From positions 6,185,092 to 6,249,091 of the forward strand of contig JAQFVV010000020.1 in the NCBI GenBank assembly GCA_028023455.1: DNA of 64,000 bases, read 5' to 3'. The notes beneath the pieces were generated by a model that saw only the letters and a program-made list of their open reading frames with translations, ran no database searches and was not told where the DNA came from. This stretch comes from Epiperipatus broadwayi. Taxonomy: Eukaryota > Onychophora > Udeonychophora > Euonychophora > Peripatidae. Positions 47,130 to 63,153 of this stretch are shown one piece after another. How positions within the stretch are numbered: position 1 is the first letter of the stretch; the number at the start of each line of letters is the position of its first letter. Both the position numbers and the translations under genes were made by a program.

Positions 47130-48063
47130 TTGAAAGCATATGAATTTTTGTTAAAAATAATATTTTCTTATGAAACATGAAAAATGTGTTTACATTGATT
47201 ATTATTATATATATATAATGTATTTAAATGTAGTTACACTTTATGCCTTAAATGTAAATGTCAAATATGAAAGATAACAATTAACCACATTTTAATTCTA
47301 AAACCCTCAGTATATACTCAGTAAAAAGTATTATAATAGGATGGTATTTAAATCCTCTACATGAAAATGGAAATGAGATAATTTACATAATACACTTCTT
47401 TGATAATGGGATCAAAAATCTTTCTTATTAATCATATGCCTACCATGCTGCTTTAACTTTATATTTTTTGTCATTTCTCTTGAAACACATTATACTCACA
47501 CACACTCACTAAGATACACACATATAAAATAATTAATTAATAATAGCCTCGAGTTTGAATCATCAGTTATTGTTAGCAACTAATTTCACTAATTTCATTA
47601 AATGTTGTGTATATATATAAGAATATGGACATTATTTATGCTTATCATTTAAGAATCTTTTGTCAGTAAACTTCTGGTAATATTATAAAATCACTATAAT
47701 GGTCATAGAAAATTATATAGAAACCACACAGTTATATTCCCTTATTATTCTGAAATGCATAGCTTCATATAAGTAAGATAACGATGAATATATATATATA
47801 TGTTCATAGTATTTTTATAATTTGAGAAAGAAGAAGCTCTGAGGAATGTACTTGATATTGTACTGAAATGTCAGCTATTTAGCAATTATATTTTTATTGC
47901 ACGGAAGTTCCTGGAAATCATATTATAAATTCATTATTTATCAGTGAGAATATTAGAATTAATATATATATGAAATTATAAATATATAATTTAAAAATAA
48001 AATATAAATTTATTGGGTTGCGGATAGGGGCATGGCCTTCAGATATGAAGGTTAGCTGCGAAG

Positions 48064-48064
<1 letters not shown>
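47130..48064. other. AT-rich intergenic DNA up to the poly(G) tract
   Basis: No gene. The last ~50 bases before the G tract (48015-48064) are less AT-rich but do not read as endonuclease coding sequence. Confidence 0.5.
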
Positions 48065-50542
<2,478 letters not shown>

Positions 50543-50625
50543 ACTGATATAGTGACTACTCTCTGGACCTGTCTATTGGACAGACTACTATTGATGATGA
50601 TGAAATAAAATAATAAAATTTAAAT
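50543..50625 (+). other. LINE 3' untranslated region and tail
   Basis: Only about 40 bases separate the stop from a GATGATGATGA run (50578-50588) and an AAATAAAATAATAAAATTT tail. A very short 3' region ending in a microsatellite is typical of RTE-type LINEs. The target-site duplication cannot be defined because the other end lies in poly(G). Confidence 0.55.
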
Positions 50626-53600
50626 TACTAAGTGATAGGTTATTAATAGATTGCATATAAAGATATAAATGTCACTGCACTAATTTAATAAATATATAAT
50701 CTAGCCTTTTTTGAAATATGTAGAAACAAAACAATCCATTGAAAATAAATGCTTATACAGTTTTAAAAGGCTAGATATGAACATAAATTATATATGTAGA
50801 TACATGTATTTTATATAATAAATATAAACTTTAACTATTCCAGTTCTGGTAGCGATTATTATTTGTAACATTTAAGAGTATTTCGTTATTTTATCATGTA
50901 TGTGGTCCCACAATTATAGATATAATATTTTAGATTTAAACTTATAATAGTCTACATGATTTAATTTAGTTTAATATAATATAACTTGATTAATTTTAAA
51001 AGCTCTGCGATAATGAATTATTAAAAAAAAACTTCTAGATTTAAAAATGTTTATATATATGATTACTATAATAAAATTACAAGCGTGCTGAGGCGCTGGC
51101 AGGAGAAGCCCTATCAAGTACTTTTATAAAGTAATAAATAAACAAGTAAAAGCTGAGCGCTTTTGAGGAAGGTTGCCTCATATTCATAGCTATAACAATA
51201 ATAATGCAGAGTAGGTGTAGATGATAATATGCAAATTATATGTAAATTGTTTAATTTGTCCAATGCTTAGAAATATCAAAGCAAGTGTTGCGTCTGTTGC
51301 TAGTGATAAAATATTCTTCCTTGATTTTCTGATTACAGTCATTTTTCTCAATGCAAACTATTAATGAATATCTTGAGACAAATAACCACCTTTAACAATT
51401 TCTTTTAAACGTATTCAGCAGGACAGTTTTCTTTTCAGTTTCTGTATTTTGTTCTAAATCCATTAGCATTTGCAGATTGATTTATACATATTTGCATTCT
51501 TGCAAAAATAACTCACAACTCAAGCTAAGACCGTTAGACTACAACTCTTTTTAAGAATAAGGTGAAGTAGCTGTTGTACCTTGTGTTATACATTCATAAG
51601 ATGTCAGGTTTAATATGAAGAATCAAGACTACTTTGTCTGAAGGATTATGGGAAGTTACTCAAAATTGTGGTAACTAATCAATATATATCATGAAATTAT
51701 GCAAAAATTAGATGATCGTTTATGCCTTTTACTTGACATCATGGCATAGCTGCGGAAACTTGTTATATCCAACCAAAATATGTCAAGCCCAATATCAATG
51801 CTCAAGATTGCACATAGTTTGATATCATATAAAACTTTGGTTAAAGATGTAGGGTAGCAGCCAAACCTTGTGTACAACCAGTCCATATGTAACATGGTTT
51901 TATGTATACACTCTGTATTAATTTGCCTTAACAAAAAAAAAAAAACTCTTTATTTCATGTCAGATAAACAAAATTATTTTCCCAACAATATCCTTAAGCT
52001 GTATCTTCCTGTTAAAGAATTTAAATAAAATATATTATAGCTCATTCTGTATTTCATTGTTAAGGAGAATTGGCTTTCTCTTTCTGTATATGCAGATACA
52101 TTGGTGACAACTGCTTCTTTGATATACAAGTGACTTAACAACTTTTCCTTTCCATAACATAGGTAATGATTGGTTTCATTGATATATAGATATTGGCTAA
52201 GCAACAGTTAATGGGTTTCTGATCTATATACGTATACGTTTGAACTTCAAGAAAGCAGTGGTCATAATTTTGTGGAATTGTAATAATACATAATTAATAT
52301 GACATTTATCACAGGAGTGTTTCTGTAGGCACTTTTTATGATTAAAAGTTTTAACTTTCCTATACTCTCTCAGTTTTTTTTGCTCTCACTTACTATATGC
52401 TTTCCTCTTTCATTTTAATATTAAACCATTATTATATATCAGAATAATTTTCTTCTTTCTTTTCTTATGTATTGATCTCTATTTTAAAGAGGTGAGTAGT
52501 TTTATAATGTAAAAAGGTAATTTGTAATGTGGAAAAAGTTAATAGATAATTATAAAATATTTAATAAAAATAATAAAAGGTTAGAAGTTAATTAAAAATA
52601 TAAGTAAAAAGACAATAATATGTATTAAATAGTAGCATAAAAAGTTATTTTTTAAAATTAAAATTATAATAAATAATTTAAAAATAAAAGTAATATAAAA
52701 TGTGGATAAAATTAATTAAGAGTAAAGTAATAAAATGGGAAGTGATTATTTATAATGGTCAGGTTAAAATATATGTTTTATTTGAATAATTAATTATGTA
52801 TATAAATATGCGTATAAATTTTATTAGTTGTATAATTATATATGTGGATATTGTAGCTCTGATGATGACTGCAGAATGGTTGAAACTGTAAAAATAAAGT
52901 TTTGATATAAAAAAATAGTATTGCTAAAGTGTTTAAGAGAGTTGTAAATGGTATGATATATCATAATAAATTTTACTTCATTTGATAGATATTTTTATCT
53001 AGTTGTTAAATTTCTAAAAAAAAAAATCACATTTGATTTTCGGAATTATTTTAAAAGTTAGATTTTTAAATCAAAACAAAGCATTGTTTCATTATTCAAC
53101 TTCAGGTGGAGCAGTTGAATTTGCAAAATGAATGAAATCTTATTTGTTAGATGTATGTTTTTAAAATTTCAATGAATATCTAGTAAATCTATCAACTTAT
53201 GCTTTAAATGTTTAAAATTTTTAATAATTTTTATGATATTGTTATATATTCTAACAGACTGTTAGTCATGACATTTTCATTGATTGTATATATATGTCAC
53301 TGTAATTTCCATAATAACATTACTCAGAAAAATATGATATTTTATATTTAAAATTGAAACACTTTTGTAAAAAATAAATATGAAATAATATATATCCTTG
53401 ATCCCTAATAATTATCATACAACTATTATGCAAAATTAATGATAAACTTTCCAAAAATTAAGTTTTTAGTTATCAAAATATTGTCTTAGAGCAATATTGC
53501 AAAGTTATCACAAAGTTTGAGACTACCAAGAATCCAATAAGTTATCTTTATGGAATTTATGATATTTTGAAATTCCCACTTCTTTGATTATCCTATCATC

Positions 53601-53971
53601 TTCAGAATTTTTGAAATTAAAATATTAAAAAAAAAATGTGGATTTTAAAATACAAAAAAAAAGTTAGCAAAATCTGTCAATAGAGGGCTAAAGATGCAAA
53701 TTGAATTTCTTAACTTCCGGCCCAACAAAATCTCAGAATAAACAAAAAAATGGTTAATGTTAAGAGAATCCTATTAGCAACGGAACTATTTTTGAAGCTG
53801 CTGAGTTAATATATGTTTCAGTATTCATAATTATATGATAAGAGTTGTACAGACAGATATAACAACTAAACAAGATAAAGGAAAAATTACTTTTTAATTA
53901 ATAAAAGTACTCATAAACTTATTCAATATAATAGTTGCTTTCTTTTTTTAATTCATAAAATAAAATTAATT
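50626..53971. other. AT-rich DNA without a recognised gene
   Basis: No recognisable coding sequence or structured repeat. The frames at 51689-51934 and 51974-52204 on the minus strand have no domain and are probably chance. 52860-52910 has a GATGATGACTG segment and A-rich end that could be another truncated LINE tail. Confidence 0.45.
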
Positions 53972-53988
53972 TACATTTTATTAGATTT

Positions 53989-54098
53989 TTTTTTTTCCGT
54001 ATGTCATAGCATCGGCCGGGACGCGAACCCACAACCGTCTGCAACCAACTACTGCTTGTAAGGCAGCTGCGGTGATCTCTCAGCTAACAACGCCTGAC
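53989..54098 (-). mobile_element. tRNA-only SINE, copy 3
   Basis: Minus-strand copy flanked by an exact 17-bp target-site duplication, TACATTTTATTAGATTT (53972-53988 and 54099-54115). The insertion is 110 bp with the tail T-run at 53989-53996, the B-box region near 54020-54032 and the A-box region near 54077-54089. The exact duplication indicates a fairly recent insertion. Confidence 0.95.
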
Positions 54099-54115
54099 TA
54101 CATTTTATTAGATTT

Positions 54116-55505
54116 CAAAAACCTTTTCACATTTCTACAAATTATAAATTTTTTTGTAAAATAAATTAAATAATTTGAACATTGATTTTTTATTAGAATG
54201 ATACAAAATAATCTATTTTTTCATTTTACACATTTGTTTGTGATATTTTTTCGTTTTTTTAAATAGCATAAATCTATCTCTGTACACATACTGTTACTTT
54301 TCTTTTTTACATGTATGTGGGAGAGCTTTTTGCTTCAATATATATATTATTTTTAAATTTATATATATTTAACAACTTATAATAAATATAATTTTTTATT
54401 GAAAATTATGTTCATGAACATATGTAAAGAATATATTATACATATGTGTGTGATCAGGCGACTCTGCAGTATGAGATAGCGTGAATAGTTGAGGGTCGTG
54501 TGAAAGTCTGAGTTCAAACCCCCTATATATTATACATATGTTCGTATATATATATTTGAAATTGTTTATCTGGATTGTTAACTTCTTTCTCTTTTATTCT
54601 AAAAAGAAATAATTGTTAAATGTTTAAACATTTTTATTGCAATTTTTTTCTAAAGATTTTTAATCTTTTAATTTTATCTTTACTTTGCAAATTAACAAAT
54701 AAATTAAAAAGAAATTAAAAAACAAAAATTTTTTTTATATTTATTTAACTATATTATTTGCTTATATATATATCTCCTTTTATAGATATACTCCTATTTT
54801 TAAAATTATTTTTTAAATTTAACCAATAACAATTTGAATGTTAAATATGTATTGATTGATAGATTTATTTAATGAAAAGATTGGGGCAAATTGAGATAAG
54901 TGTTTAACTTTTTGTTTTATTTTTTTAGTATTAATAATTTTAAATGCAGTGAATATTGTTATAGATGGACAAATATTTTGTACTTAAAATATAATTTCAG
55001 CTCTTGTTCTTAATTTTTTTTTTTTTCTATATGTTGTCTGTGACTGATTAACATAATGAACTTGCATTTTCATACTCTGACAGCATTGTTTATATTGAAT
55101 TCCATAACCTGGTTATAAAGACAATAATTGTCATGTCTAGATGATAGATAGCTGTTAAATATAAATGATGCTTCTCTCTAAGAATGTGTATATAATTAAA
55201 ATGATAATTTAATCTTTATTATACATATATATCTGCATGCACATCCCTAAGACCATTTGAATTTTATTTTAAAGTAGTTGATATACATATTTGATTTCCC
55301 AATGCAATTATTAGATCATTTCCCCTTTTCCTGGTGAAATGTTTAATTCACAATGTGAAATTACACATATATACGCAATAACCAATCATGGGCTTCTCAA
55401 TTCCATAAAATACATAATTTTTAAAAATAATGTTAAAATTAATATATTATTTTAATTTTTGTAATAATTAAATTTGTAAAGCGCATTGCATACTCGTTAT
55501 GTAAA
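54116..55505. other. AT-rich DNA with one tRNA-like fragment
   Basis: 54452-54530 has a B-box-like GAGTTCAAACCCC (54509) preceded by a possible A-box region (GACTCTGCAGTATGAGA), perhaps another SINE head; it ends in AT repeats. The rest shows nothing recognisable. Confidence 0.4.
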
Positions 55506-55507
55506 GT

Positions 55508-55584
55508 AATAATATATATTAAGGCTATAACCTTAAGACGAGGCGCATTGTCTTATGGTTATATATAGTCTTAATATATATTAT
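55508..55584. repeat. Imperfect hairpin of ~30-bp arms
   Basis: Arms 55508-55539 and 55550-55584 pair with a few bulges around the loop GAGGCGCATT. Adjacent sequence (near 55480) repeats GCGCATTG, also found in the loop. It could be a MITE relic or a hairpin RNA precursor; there is no evidence of expression. Confidence 0.5.
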
Positions 55585-57922
55585 TTTAATTTTTATTTAT
55601 TTTTAAAATTGGATTCGGCTTTTATCAAATATTTTAATACATAATTTTTATATTATAAATTTACTTTATTAAATAATAAAAATTCAGAAGTATTAAAACC
55701 AGATTTAATTTATATTTATTAATGTTAATGTCTATACTATATATATATATGTTGATTTGTGTTTTATTTACAAATTTTTTTTTGTTAATAATTTTTATTG
55801 ATCACTTGATATGTATATTACACAATCTTCAAATCTAAATATAACTTTTTGATAGCTTGAATATAGATGAAAGTAATGTGGAAGTACAGAAGACCCCCAG
55901 CTTATAATTGTCTTGAAATTACATTAGTACATATAAATTGTGCTCTACATGCAGACACATCAGTAAATGGTATTCTCATATATGATCATCAAAGCTTAAG
56001 TATAGATGGTTTCAATCTGCATTTATGTTGCTGATAGTTTACATATAGCTTGCTAGGGTTTTTTTATTACTTCTGCATTAATTTTAACTTTTAATTCTGT
56101 AATTTATACCATATTATATGCAAAATGTAGTGTATAGTCACATGTTCAAAATTCCTGTTTTTTATAATTGTGTCTTTGAAAGCATATGGTATATAGCATT
56201 TGATACTAATCATGGATTGTGAGCATTCATGTAAAGTATCGGGAACAAACGTTATGATTACAATAATCCATTATTAAAAAGTTACCAGTTTAAAAATTCT
56301 AACATTCTTATTAATAGATTCCATTACTGGATTATATAATATTTATGTCACATAATAAATGTTTTTTAATTAATCATCAGAATAGTTAATGAAAGTATAT
56401 GCTCATGACAATAGTATATATTAACACTTTCGTGGATCATTTTTATTATTGGACAAGTGAAGTAAAACTCTGAAACTTTTAATTGGTCAAGTGATAAACT
56501 CTTTGATAGAAATATTTTCATCCTTTAATATATATTAATTTTAGTTTCATTTTCAAAAAGTATATTAATTATTTGTAATGTTAGGAAAGTAAATGAAAGT
56601 TATTTCAAAAATATATTTTTATTTGTATTTTATAGAAATGTTCAAAAGCGGAAAAATCAAAGAAAACATTAGGAGCAAATTAGAAGCATTGTAAATGTCA
56701 TTTAAATCCCTCCCAGATTTCACGTTACGAATTTTTTAAGAATTTTTTAGGAAAAATCTTAACGTCTTTCTCAAAATAATTATACTTTCAGCATATTATT
56801 AAAAAAATACACCAAAAATACATTATAATGCCAGAAAAATATTCTAAAACATTAATCTTTGTTTGAAAATCAAATAAACAGCTTGGAGCAATCTCAACTC
56901 TTGACAAGATGTCAAAATTGTTGCTATGGCTGGTTTCTTTTTCAATTTACAATCGTGTAAAGTATACAATTTTTTAATAAAACCTTACTACTTTTGTAAA
57001 ATAACTATATTTTTATTAGAAATATTAGATTTTATAAAAATTATTTATAATATGCATGAAAAATAATAAAAAAAACACTCTAAAACATATATTTCATTTT
57101 AAGCGGTGAAAAAATATTTATTGAAATCATCAGCCAATAAGAATTGAGAATAGATTGAGAATAGATTATCCAACCAATCAGAACTGGCCTTCTTCTTTTG
57201 TAACTTAAAACACTTCTAGTATTGATTTTTTACTTGTAAAATAATTCGAGAGAGGGCAGCATTTTACAGGCCTTGCTCTAAGCTTAAAATCGAGTATAAA
57301 TTTATCATTGTAGCTCATAAAATGGATGAGTTAGAGCAATCTAAAGGTGACAATGCAAATTCGTGTTTCGAGCTATTAAAGAATTAATGATGATGAATTC
57401 CTTGTTTCTCACAAAGGTTTATTAATATCATTGGTTTTTTTAAAAGAAAATTTTCATTTAATAACAAACTAGCACAAAAAACTTAATTCCTTCAGTATAA
57501 ATAACTTTTTATATTGAACCAGGTCTATTGAAGGTGGTAATTTCATTTACCTTTATATTCATTTAAAATAATTTTTGGAATAACTTTTGTAGCCCTGTGG
57601 CAATGAACTAGTCCTTCAAGCTGAGGGGAGAGTACCATTGATAGCATAGCCATCAACAATAGCCACAGTCAGATCAACCTATGCAAATCATAACATGATC
57701 TCATTTCCAGGCCATGGCTCATGTTGACTGCTGGATTCAATCTCCTGCCATCCAAAGCAATTTATTTGTTTTTAGGATCAATATTAAGTCCCAGCCAACC
57801 ATAGATTATATAGTCAGCATGTTTCAGATGACAGGCACACAATCCAGTGCTTAAAATATCCATAGCTAGCTCATAATAAGGATCCGCAGACTATACTCTT
57901 AAATTACTAGTGATGCAGTAAC
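55585..57922. other. AT-rich DNA, no gene recognised
   Basis: No coding sequence. 57590-57900 is less AT-rich and looks like the body of an unidentified dispersed repeat but has no match elsewhere in the window. Confidence 0.45.
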
Positions 57923-57948
57923 AAGAGAGAGAGAGAGAGAGAGAGAGA
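57923..57948. repeat. (AG)n microsatellite
   Basis: About 13 AG units. Confidence 0.95.
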
Positions 57949-58555
57949 ATAGACCAAATAATACTTAAACAAACATTAATATTTATTTATGCACATATAT
58001 ATCTTATATAAAATAAAATAACAAAAATATAAATGATTACTTTCAGGCTAAAATTATGATAGTCCTTCAATAATTAAAGTTCATTTAAAATAAATATAAA
58101 GTGGCTATAGACCATTATTTAAAAGTATCTTTACCTAGGTTTTCATTTGTATGAATTTTCCAAGTGATTGGCCTTTTGTTTCCATCGATGGCTTCGTAGC
58201 TTTCTTTTCAGGTTTCTGTTGAACAATGGGAGAGAGAAAAAGAATGCAGCAGCTTTTACTTCACAATCTTGGCATTGGTTCTGGGTATTGATTCAGGTAG
58301 GATAGTTGATGGCTGAGAGCTTGGAACATGAAACCCTATTGGACATTTCTATGGTTTCTGTGGTTCTGCATTAATGTTGACCACAGCAGTAATGACTGAT
58401 TTACTACTGCAGTAAAATTTCTGAATATCTGCATGCATTCTTTAAAAAGAATCTGAACTCCAGAATAATAGCAATGCAAACTCTGTATTATAACACTAAT
58501 AGCAATCCTGACTGTATATAACAAATCTGACTAGATTGATTGACTGATTGCAGAG

Positions 58556-58633
58556 TTGACTAATTTATAGATTGCAGAACAGACTGATTTATAGATTGCA
58601 GACCAGACTGATTTATAGATTTCATAGCAGACT
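58556..58633. repeat. Short tandem repeat, 24-bp unit
   Basis: Three copies of a unit with consensus GACTGATTTATAGATTGCAG plus four bases, slightly diverged. The upstream 58130-58540 is less AT-rich and may be part of an unidentified LTR or other repeat. Confidence 0.75.
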
Positions 58634-58639
58634 AAATAA

Positions 58640-61012
58640 CAATAGGCCATAGTGACTTTATATATCTTTTTCTCTCATTATTTTTAATTTCTTATCATAG
58701 TTTTTAATTTTGATCACAACTTAAAACTGTTTTTTTCTTAATTAATTATTTGTACATTTGCTTTAATCTAATCTTTTGCCTACATTAATCTATTATCTGA
58801 TCAATAGTTTACATAGTTTTTTAATTAATATAATTTCAATATCATTATCAATCAGAAATCATGTAAACTAATTACATTTTTGAAAGTTTCACTAACATTT
58901 ATTTTTGCAGACTAATTTTATTCTAAATTTACATATTTACTTATTTTACTTTATAAAAGGAGTTTTCTTTAAAAAGAGAGAGAAAAAAAAAGTTTTAAAT
59001 CTTGCTCCTAATTCTTCTTCCCATTTGCTTTTTTGATAAATAGTTTTATTTTATTTTAAAAACAAAATATACACAATCTTTTTATTTTACAAAACTGCAT
59101 TTTAAAGTCTACTTAATTAATCATATATATATATATATATAAATTATAAAACATGTAATGCAAGATATATGTAATTTTGTACATATATCTCACTAGCATT
59201 ACAATATATATAATTGAATATAGGTTTAAATTTGGAGCCATTTTTCTTAGGCAATATTTATAAAGTAATGTTAAAAGTTGATGAAAAATATGTATAAATT
59301 TACAATGTGAAATAAGATAAGATTTGTTATCTATAGTAGTGTGACTGATAAATATTGAAATATAAAGAAAAGATTTAAATATAGATCACAAAATATATAT
59401 GGATAAAATATGATCATTGTTAACATCATGTTAATAATAAGAAAGTTTAAATGCAAAACTTACTTCTAATTCATATTATTTTTGAGTATGCATAGTAGTA
59501 TAATCCATTTTTGTTAAGTCTTTTCAAACATTTCCATTCTAAAAAAAGAAAAAAGATGAATATTAATTAATATTGTCATGAAAATACCATATTCCAATGT
59601 ATTAAAGTTCTATATAATAAACAGCTTTAACAAGCACATATGCAGAAAAGGTAGACTTTCAAATATTCGACTCTATTATTACCAGAGTGCTTTCACTACA
59701 TCATGTATATCAATTATTCATAATATATATATATAGAAAGTATGTTAGACAATATCAAAGCTGAATATTTAAAAATCTACTTTTTCTGCATATGTGTTTA
59801 TGAACAGTCTGTCATCTATTACATTAGCTCAGAAAAGGATATAATTTATAATTGAATTCCTATATGTAAACAAAGATTTATTATAAAAAATCTTTAAACA
59901 AACAAAGTCTCCAATACATAGCTGGAAATGCAACCACCTGCCATGCCTTGGTTTGAGACAGGCTGAGTGAATCTTAAAATGGTTTTCAAATCATAAACTG
60001 AAACACGATTTTTTCCTTACGAAGTTGGTCCGCCATTAATTAATATAGTCAATTTATGCAGTATTGTTGATAAATAGATATCTATCTATTACCAAACAAA
60101 GAGTAAAAGATCCAAGTTAATATCAGATGCTCTCAATGAGCCACTTGTAAAAGTAAAACATACAAATATACTATGCATGCACTACTCCATTGATAGAATA
60201 TTGTCCAGAACTTAAAGTATATTATTATATTTTACATATTAAACATCATTTTTAAAGTCAATGTCCTGTTTGACATATATATTTATAATAAAACAAATTG
60301 AACATGAAAATAGCCTATTTAATTTAGTAAAAACAAAATCGGTATATGTTGAAATAGATAATATGTTATTATTTTATGAACATCCATGTGGTCTTATGTA
60401 AGGAGAAGAGCTAGTCAATAGTAATTTTAGATAATAAAATGTAGCATTGTAATTCTTTATTAAAGATATTATTAAAACAATATTTTATAATAATTTTTTA
60501 GAAATAATGTAATAGGTTCTATTAGTAAAATATAGAGTTAAATTTTTTTTAAAAAAAGAACTAAATAAAAATATTTTATAATAGAATAAAATAATGTAGC
60601 TATTTTTTCTTATCAGGAATTGAAATTTTTTTTTAAAAAAAAAAGTATTTAAAAGAATGTATGATGAAATTTATGTTGTTATGTGTGTTTACTTCAAAGA
60701 CGATGTAATTAAGATAGACTAAAGAAAATAAATCTTAAAAGTAAAGTTTAATTAAAACATCTATATTTTAGTTTAAATTAAGGTTGTATTTTTATGTTTG
60801 GAGACAATAGAATAAGAAAACAAGCCATAATTAAATAGATATAATGTAACTTATTCCAAGTTTTAAATGTAATCAATTTGGGGATTACAATATTTTCTTG
60901 TAATTAAATGTAATTGAAATATCTGTTATGAAAAATAGAAATTAATCAGTTATGCATAAGCAGGTTTTTCTTCACAAATTCTTTCTTAATTCTGCAATTA
61001 TTATTATTATTT
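58640..61012. other. AT-rich DNA, no gene recognised
   Basis: Only AT microsatellites (for example 59124-59141 and 59723-59736) and A/T runs. No coding sequence. Confidence 0.5.
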
Positions 61013-61014
61013 TT

Positions 61015-61092
61015 AAGTGTCATAGCATCGGCAACCCGGGAAACTGCCTGCAAGTGCAAGGCAGTCGCGCTACCTCTCGGCCACCAATGCAG
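61015..61092 (-). mobile_element. tRNA-only SINE, copy 4 (decayed)
   Basis: Shortened minus-strand copy recognisable by CATAGCATCGGC (61021) at one end and the GCGC...CTCTCGGCCA segment at the other; the middle is deleted and rearranged. Possible aged target-site duplication TGCAATTAT/TGCAGTTAT on the two sides. Confidence 0.65.
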
Positions 61093-61389
61093 TTATGACT
61101 GTTTTTTAAAGCTGAATGACATTTAATGGCTAAAGAAGAAAAACTACTAATTGCATGAAGTTTACCATGGATCCAATATTTGATAACTTAAAATGCTATT
61201 TTAAAGAAATTCCGACTCATAGTTCAACTAAGAAAATGTGAAGTTGACCGTGTATGTATTTATGTAACAACTTATATTAAAAAAATTATAAACTAGAGGA
61301 AGAAAATTCCATCCTATCAAGGATGCTTACACAAGACATTTTATCTTTGTTCCCGGAAATAAAAATAATGCTAAAATAAATTGCATATA

Positions 61390-61501
61390 GTTAAGCGTTG
61401 TTAGCCATGAGGTCATCGCAACCGCCTTGCAAGCAAGTAGTTGGTTGCAGACGGTTGTGGGTTCGCATCCCTGCCATTGCTATGATATATGAGAAAAAAA
61501 G
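61390..61501 (+). mobile_element. tRNA-only SINE, copy 5
   Basis: Plus-strand copy flanked by an exact 12-bp target-site duplication, AAATTGCATATA (61378-61389 and 61502-61513). Order: A-box region TTAGCCATGAGGTC (61401), conserved middle CCGCCTTGCAAGCAAGTAG, B box GGTTCGCATCC (61460-61470), a short end TGCTATGATATATGAG and a poly(A) tail. The only copy here in this orientation. Confidence 0.9.
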
Positions 61502-61514
61502 AAATTGCATATAA

Positions 61515-62262
61515 ACATGTCTTCAAAATATCAGCCATAATTATGAAGCCTCACAATAAACTATGGTAGGAACTCTTGCTAAAAAATATTCTGCCATGGT
61601 TATATATATAAGTGATATAGTTATTTTAAAAAAAATTGTTTGTAATTAAACATATTAAGAATGTTATTTTGAAAACTTTTGAATCTGAATACATATATTA
61701 TACTTGACTATTATTTTTAAACTATATATTTATTATAAATTAATTGAATGATGAGAGGGGAAGCAAATTATTTATTGGTGTATTCTTTTAAACAAAATTA
61801 AAAGAAGCAATTAAAATTGCCATTTAATTTATATTAATTTTTAATTTCTTTTATTTTTTTAAGAATATAAAAAGCAAAAATTCACTTCTTGACAGAATTA
61901 GTTTAAAGTTTATTGAGTATGGAGAATGTACATTTAAAAAGAAAAAGACATTTCCTCTTGAATATATAGATGAGTATAAAAAGAAAGAAAATCTATGTTT
62001 TATTAAAATAAAGAGAAGAAATTTTGTTAAATATTAAAATTTGAATAAAATAGCCATAATAAAAATAATAAATACAATGTGTGCGCATACAAGTGGAATT
62101 GTTTTGGTATATGTTAAATGTTATGATCACCATAATTTTAAGTTAAATAGATAAGTTCATTAATTTTAAATATGATTGAGAACATCTTATATGTGAGATC
62201 CATGTAGCTTTAAACTTATAGAATAAATACAGTTATTCAGGTCATTAATTTATATAGTTAAG
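61515..62262. other. AT-rich DNA, no gene recognised
   Basis: Nothing beyond A/T runs. Confidence 0.5.
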
Positions 62263-62264
62263 TA

Positions 62265-63151
62265 CACCTGGGTCTTATTTTATGCGATAGATAGATTCCT
62301 CGGAAAACACGCACAAAAGAAATCGCATAAAATAAATGTAACTTATGTTGAAAAATAGAGGATATGTTCCAGTAATTTTCAGAAGTCGCATAAAAGCAAA
62401 GCAACAAGGAAAAAATTACTTTAAAATTCACATTAAAAAAAAAAAGGAAATAAAGTATGACTAATAAAAAATTTCAAATATTTGAAAAAAATTAATACAA
62501 GACAAACTTTTTTTATTAACTACAGTATTTAATTTTTCATTTTTTTATACATATTTTAATCATTACCACTGTTTGATAATATGCATTCATTTGCGAACTA
62601 GTAAGACATCAGATTCGTGATGTGATGTACTAGTGCCACTTTTCAGTCTTGAGCTGTGTTAATGGTTTTTTGTTTCCATATTAAAAAAATGAGATCGCAA
62701 TCAAAACAAAAAAATTATACATTATCATTAGAAAGATTATTTTCAGTTTATAAAATCAATAAAATCTTCATTATTATTTATTTTAAAAATTGAAAAAAAT
62801 ATTTATTTCTGTTAATATCTAACAAAATACGTTTTAAAAGTTTAAAATTTTTCAAAATTTATTGTGATATTTTTATATGTACATATAAATCTATTATTAT
62901 TATTTACTCATTAGTATAAGTAGGTTATTTACATAGAAGCTAAGCTTCAGGCCATATTCACGTTAGCTGCTAATATAACATTATATTTTTGAAAAAAAAA
63001 AAAGTATTCTCAAGTCAAAATAAGTTATTAATAATTTAAATTTCTTGATATCTAATAAATATAGTGAAATGTGATAGATATTAAAAAGAAATATGAATTG
63101 CATAACTTCAAAATCGCATTAAAATAATCTGCATAAAATGAGACCCAGGTG
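62265..63151. mobile_element. 887-bp TIR element with TA target duplication
   Basis: The left end CACCTGGGTCTTATTTTATG (62265) and the right end (complement of CACCTGGGTCTCATTTTATG, ending at 63151) are inverted with one mismatch in 20. A TA lies immediately outside each end (62263-62264 and 63152-63153), the target duplication of the Tc1/mariner/pogo superfamily. The subterminal regions also hold inverted GCATAAAA/TCGCAT motifs. No transposase; it is a non-autonomous (MITE-like) element. Confidence 0.75.
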
Positions 63152-63153
63152 TA

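Noticed and set aside
61390-61501. Functional tRNA gene
   Set aside because: A and B boxes are present, but the acceptor stem does not pair, the sequence ends in poly(A), and a target-site duplication surrounds it, so it is a SINE.
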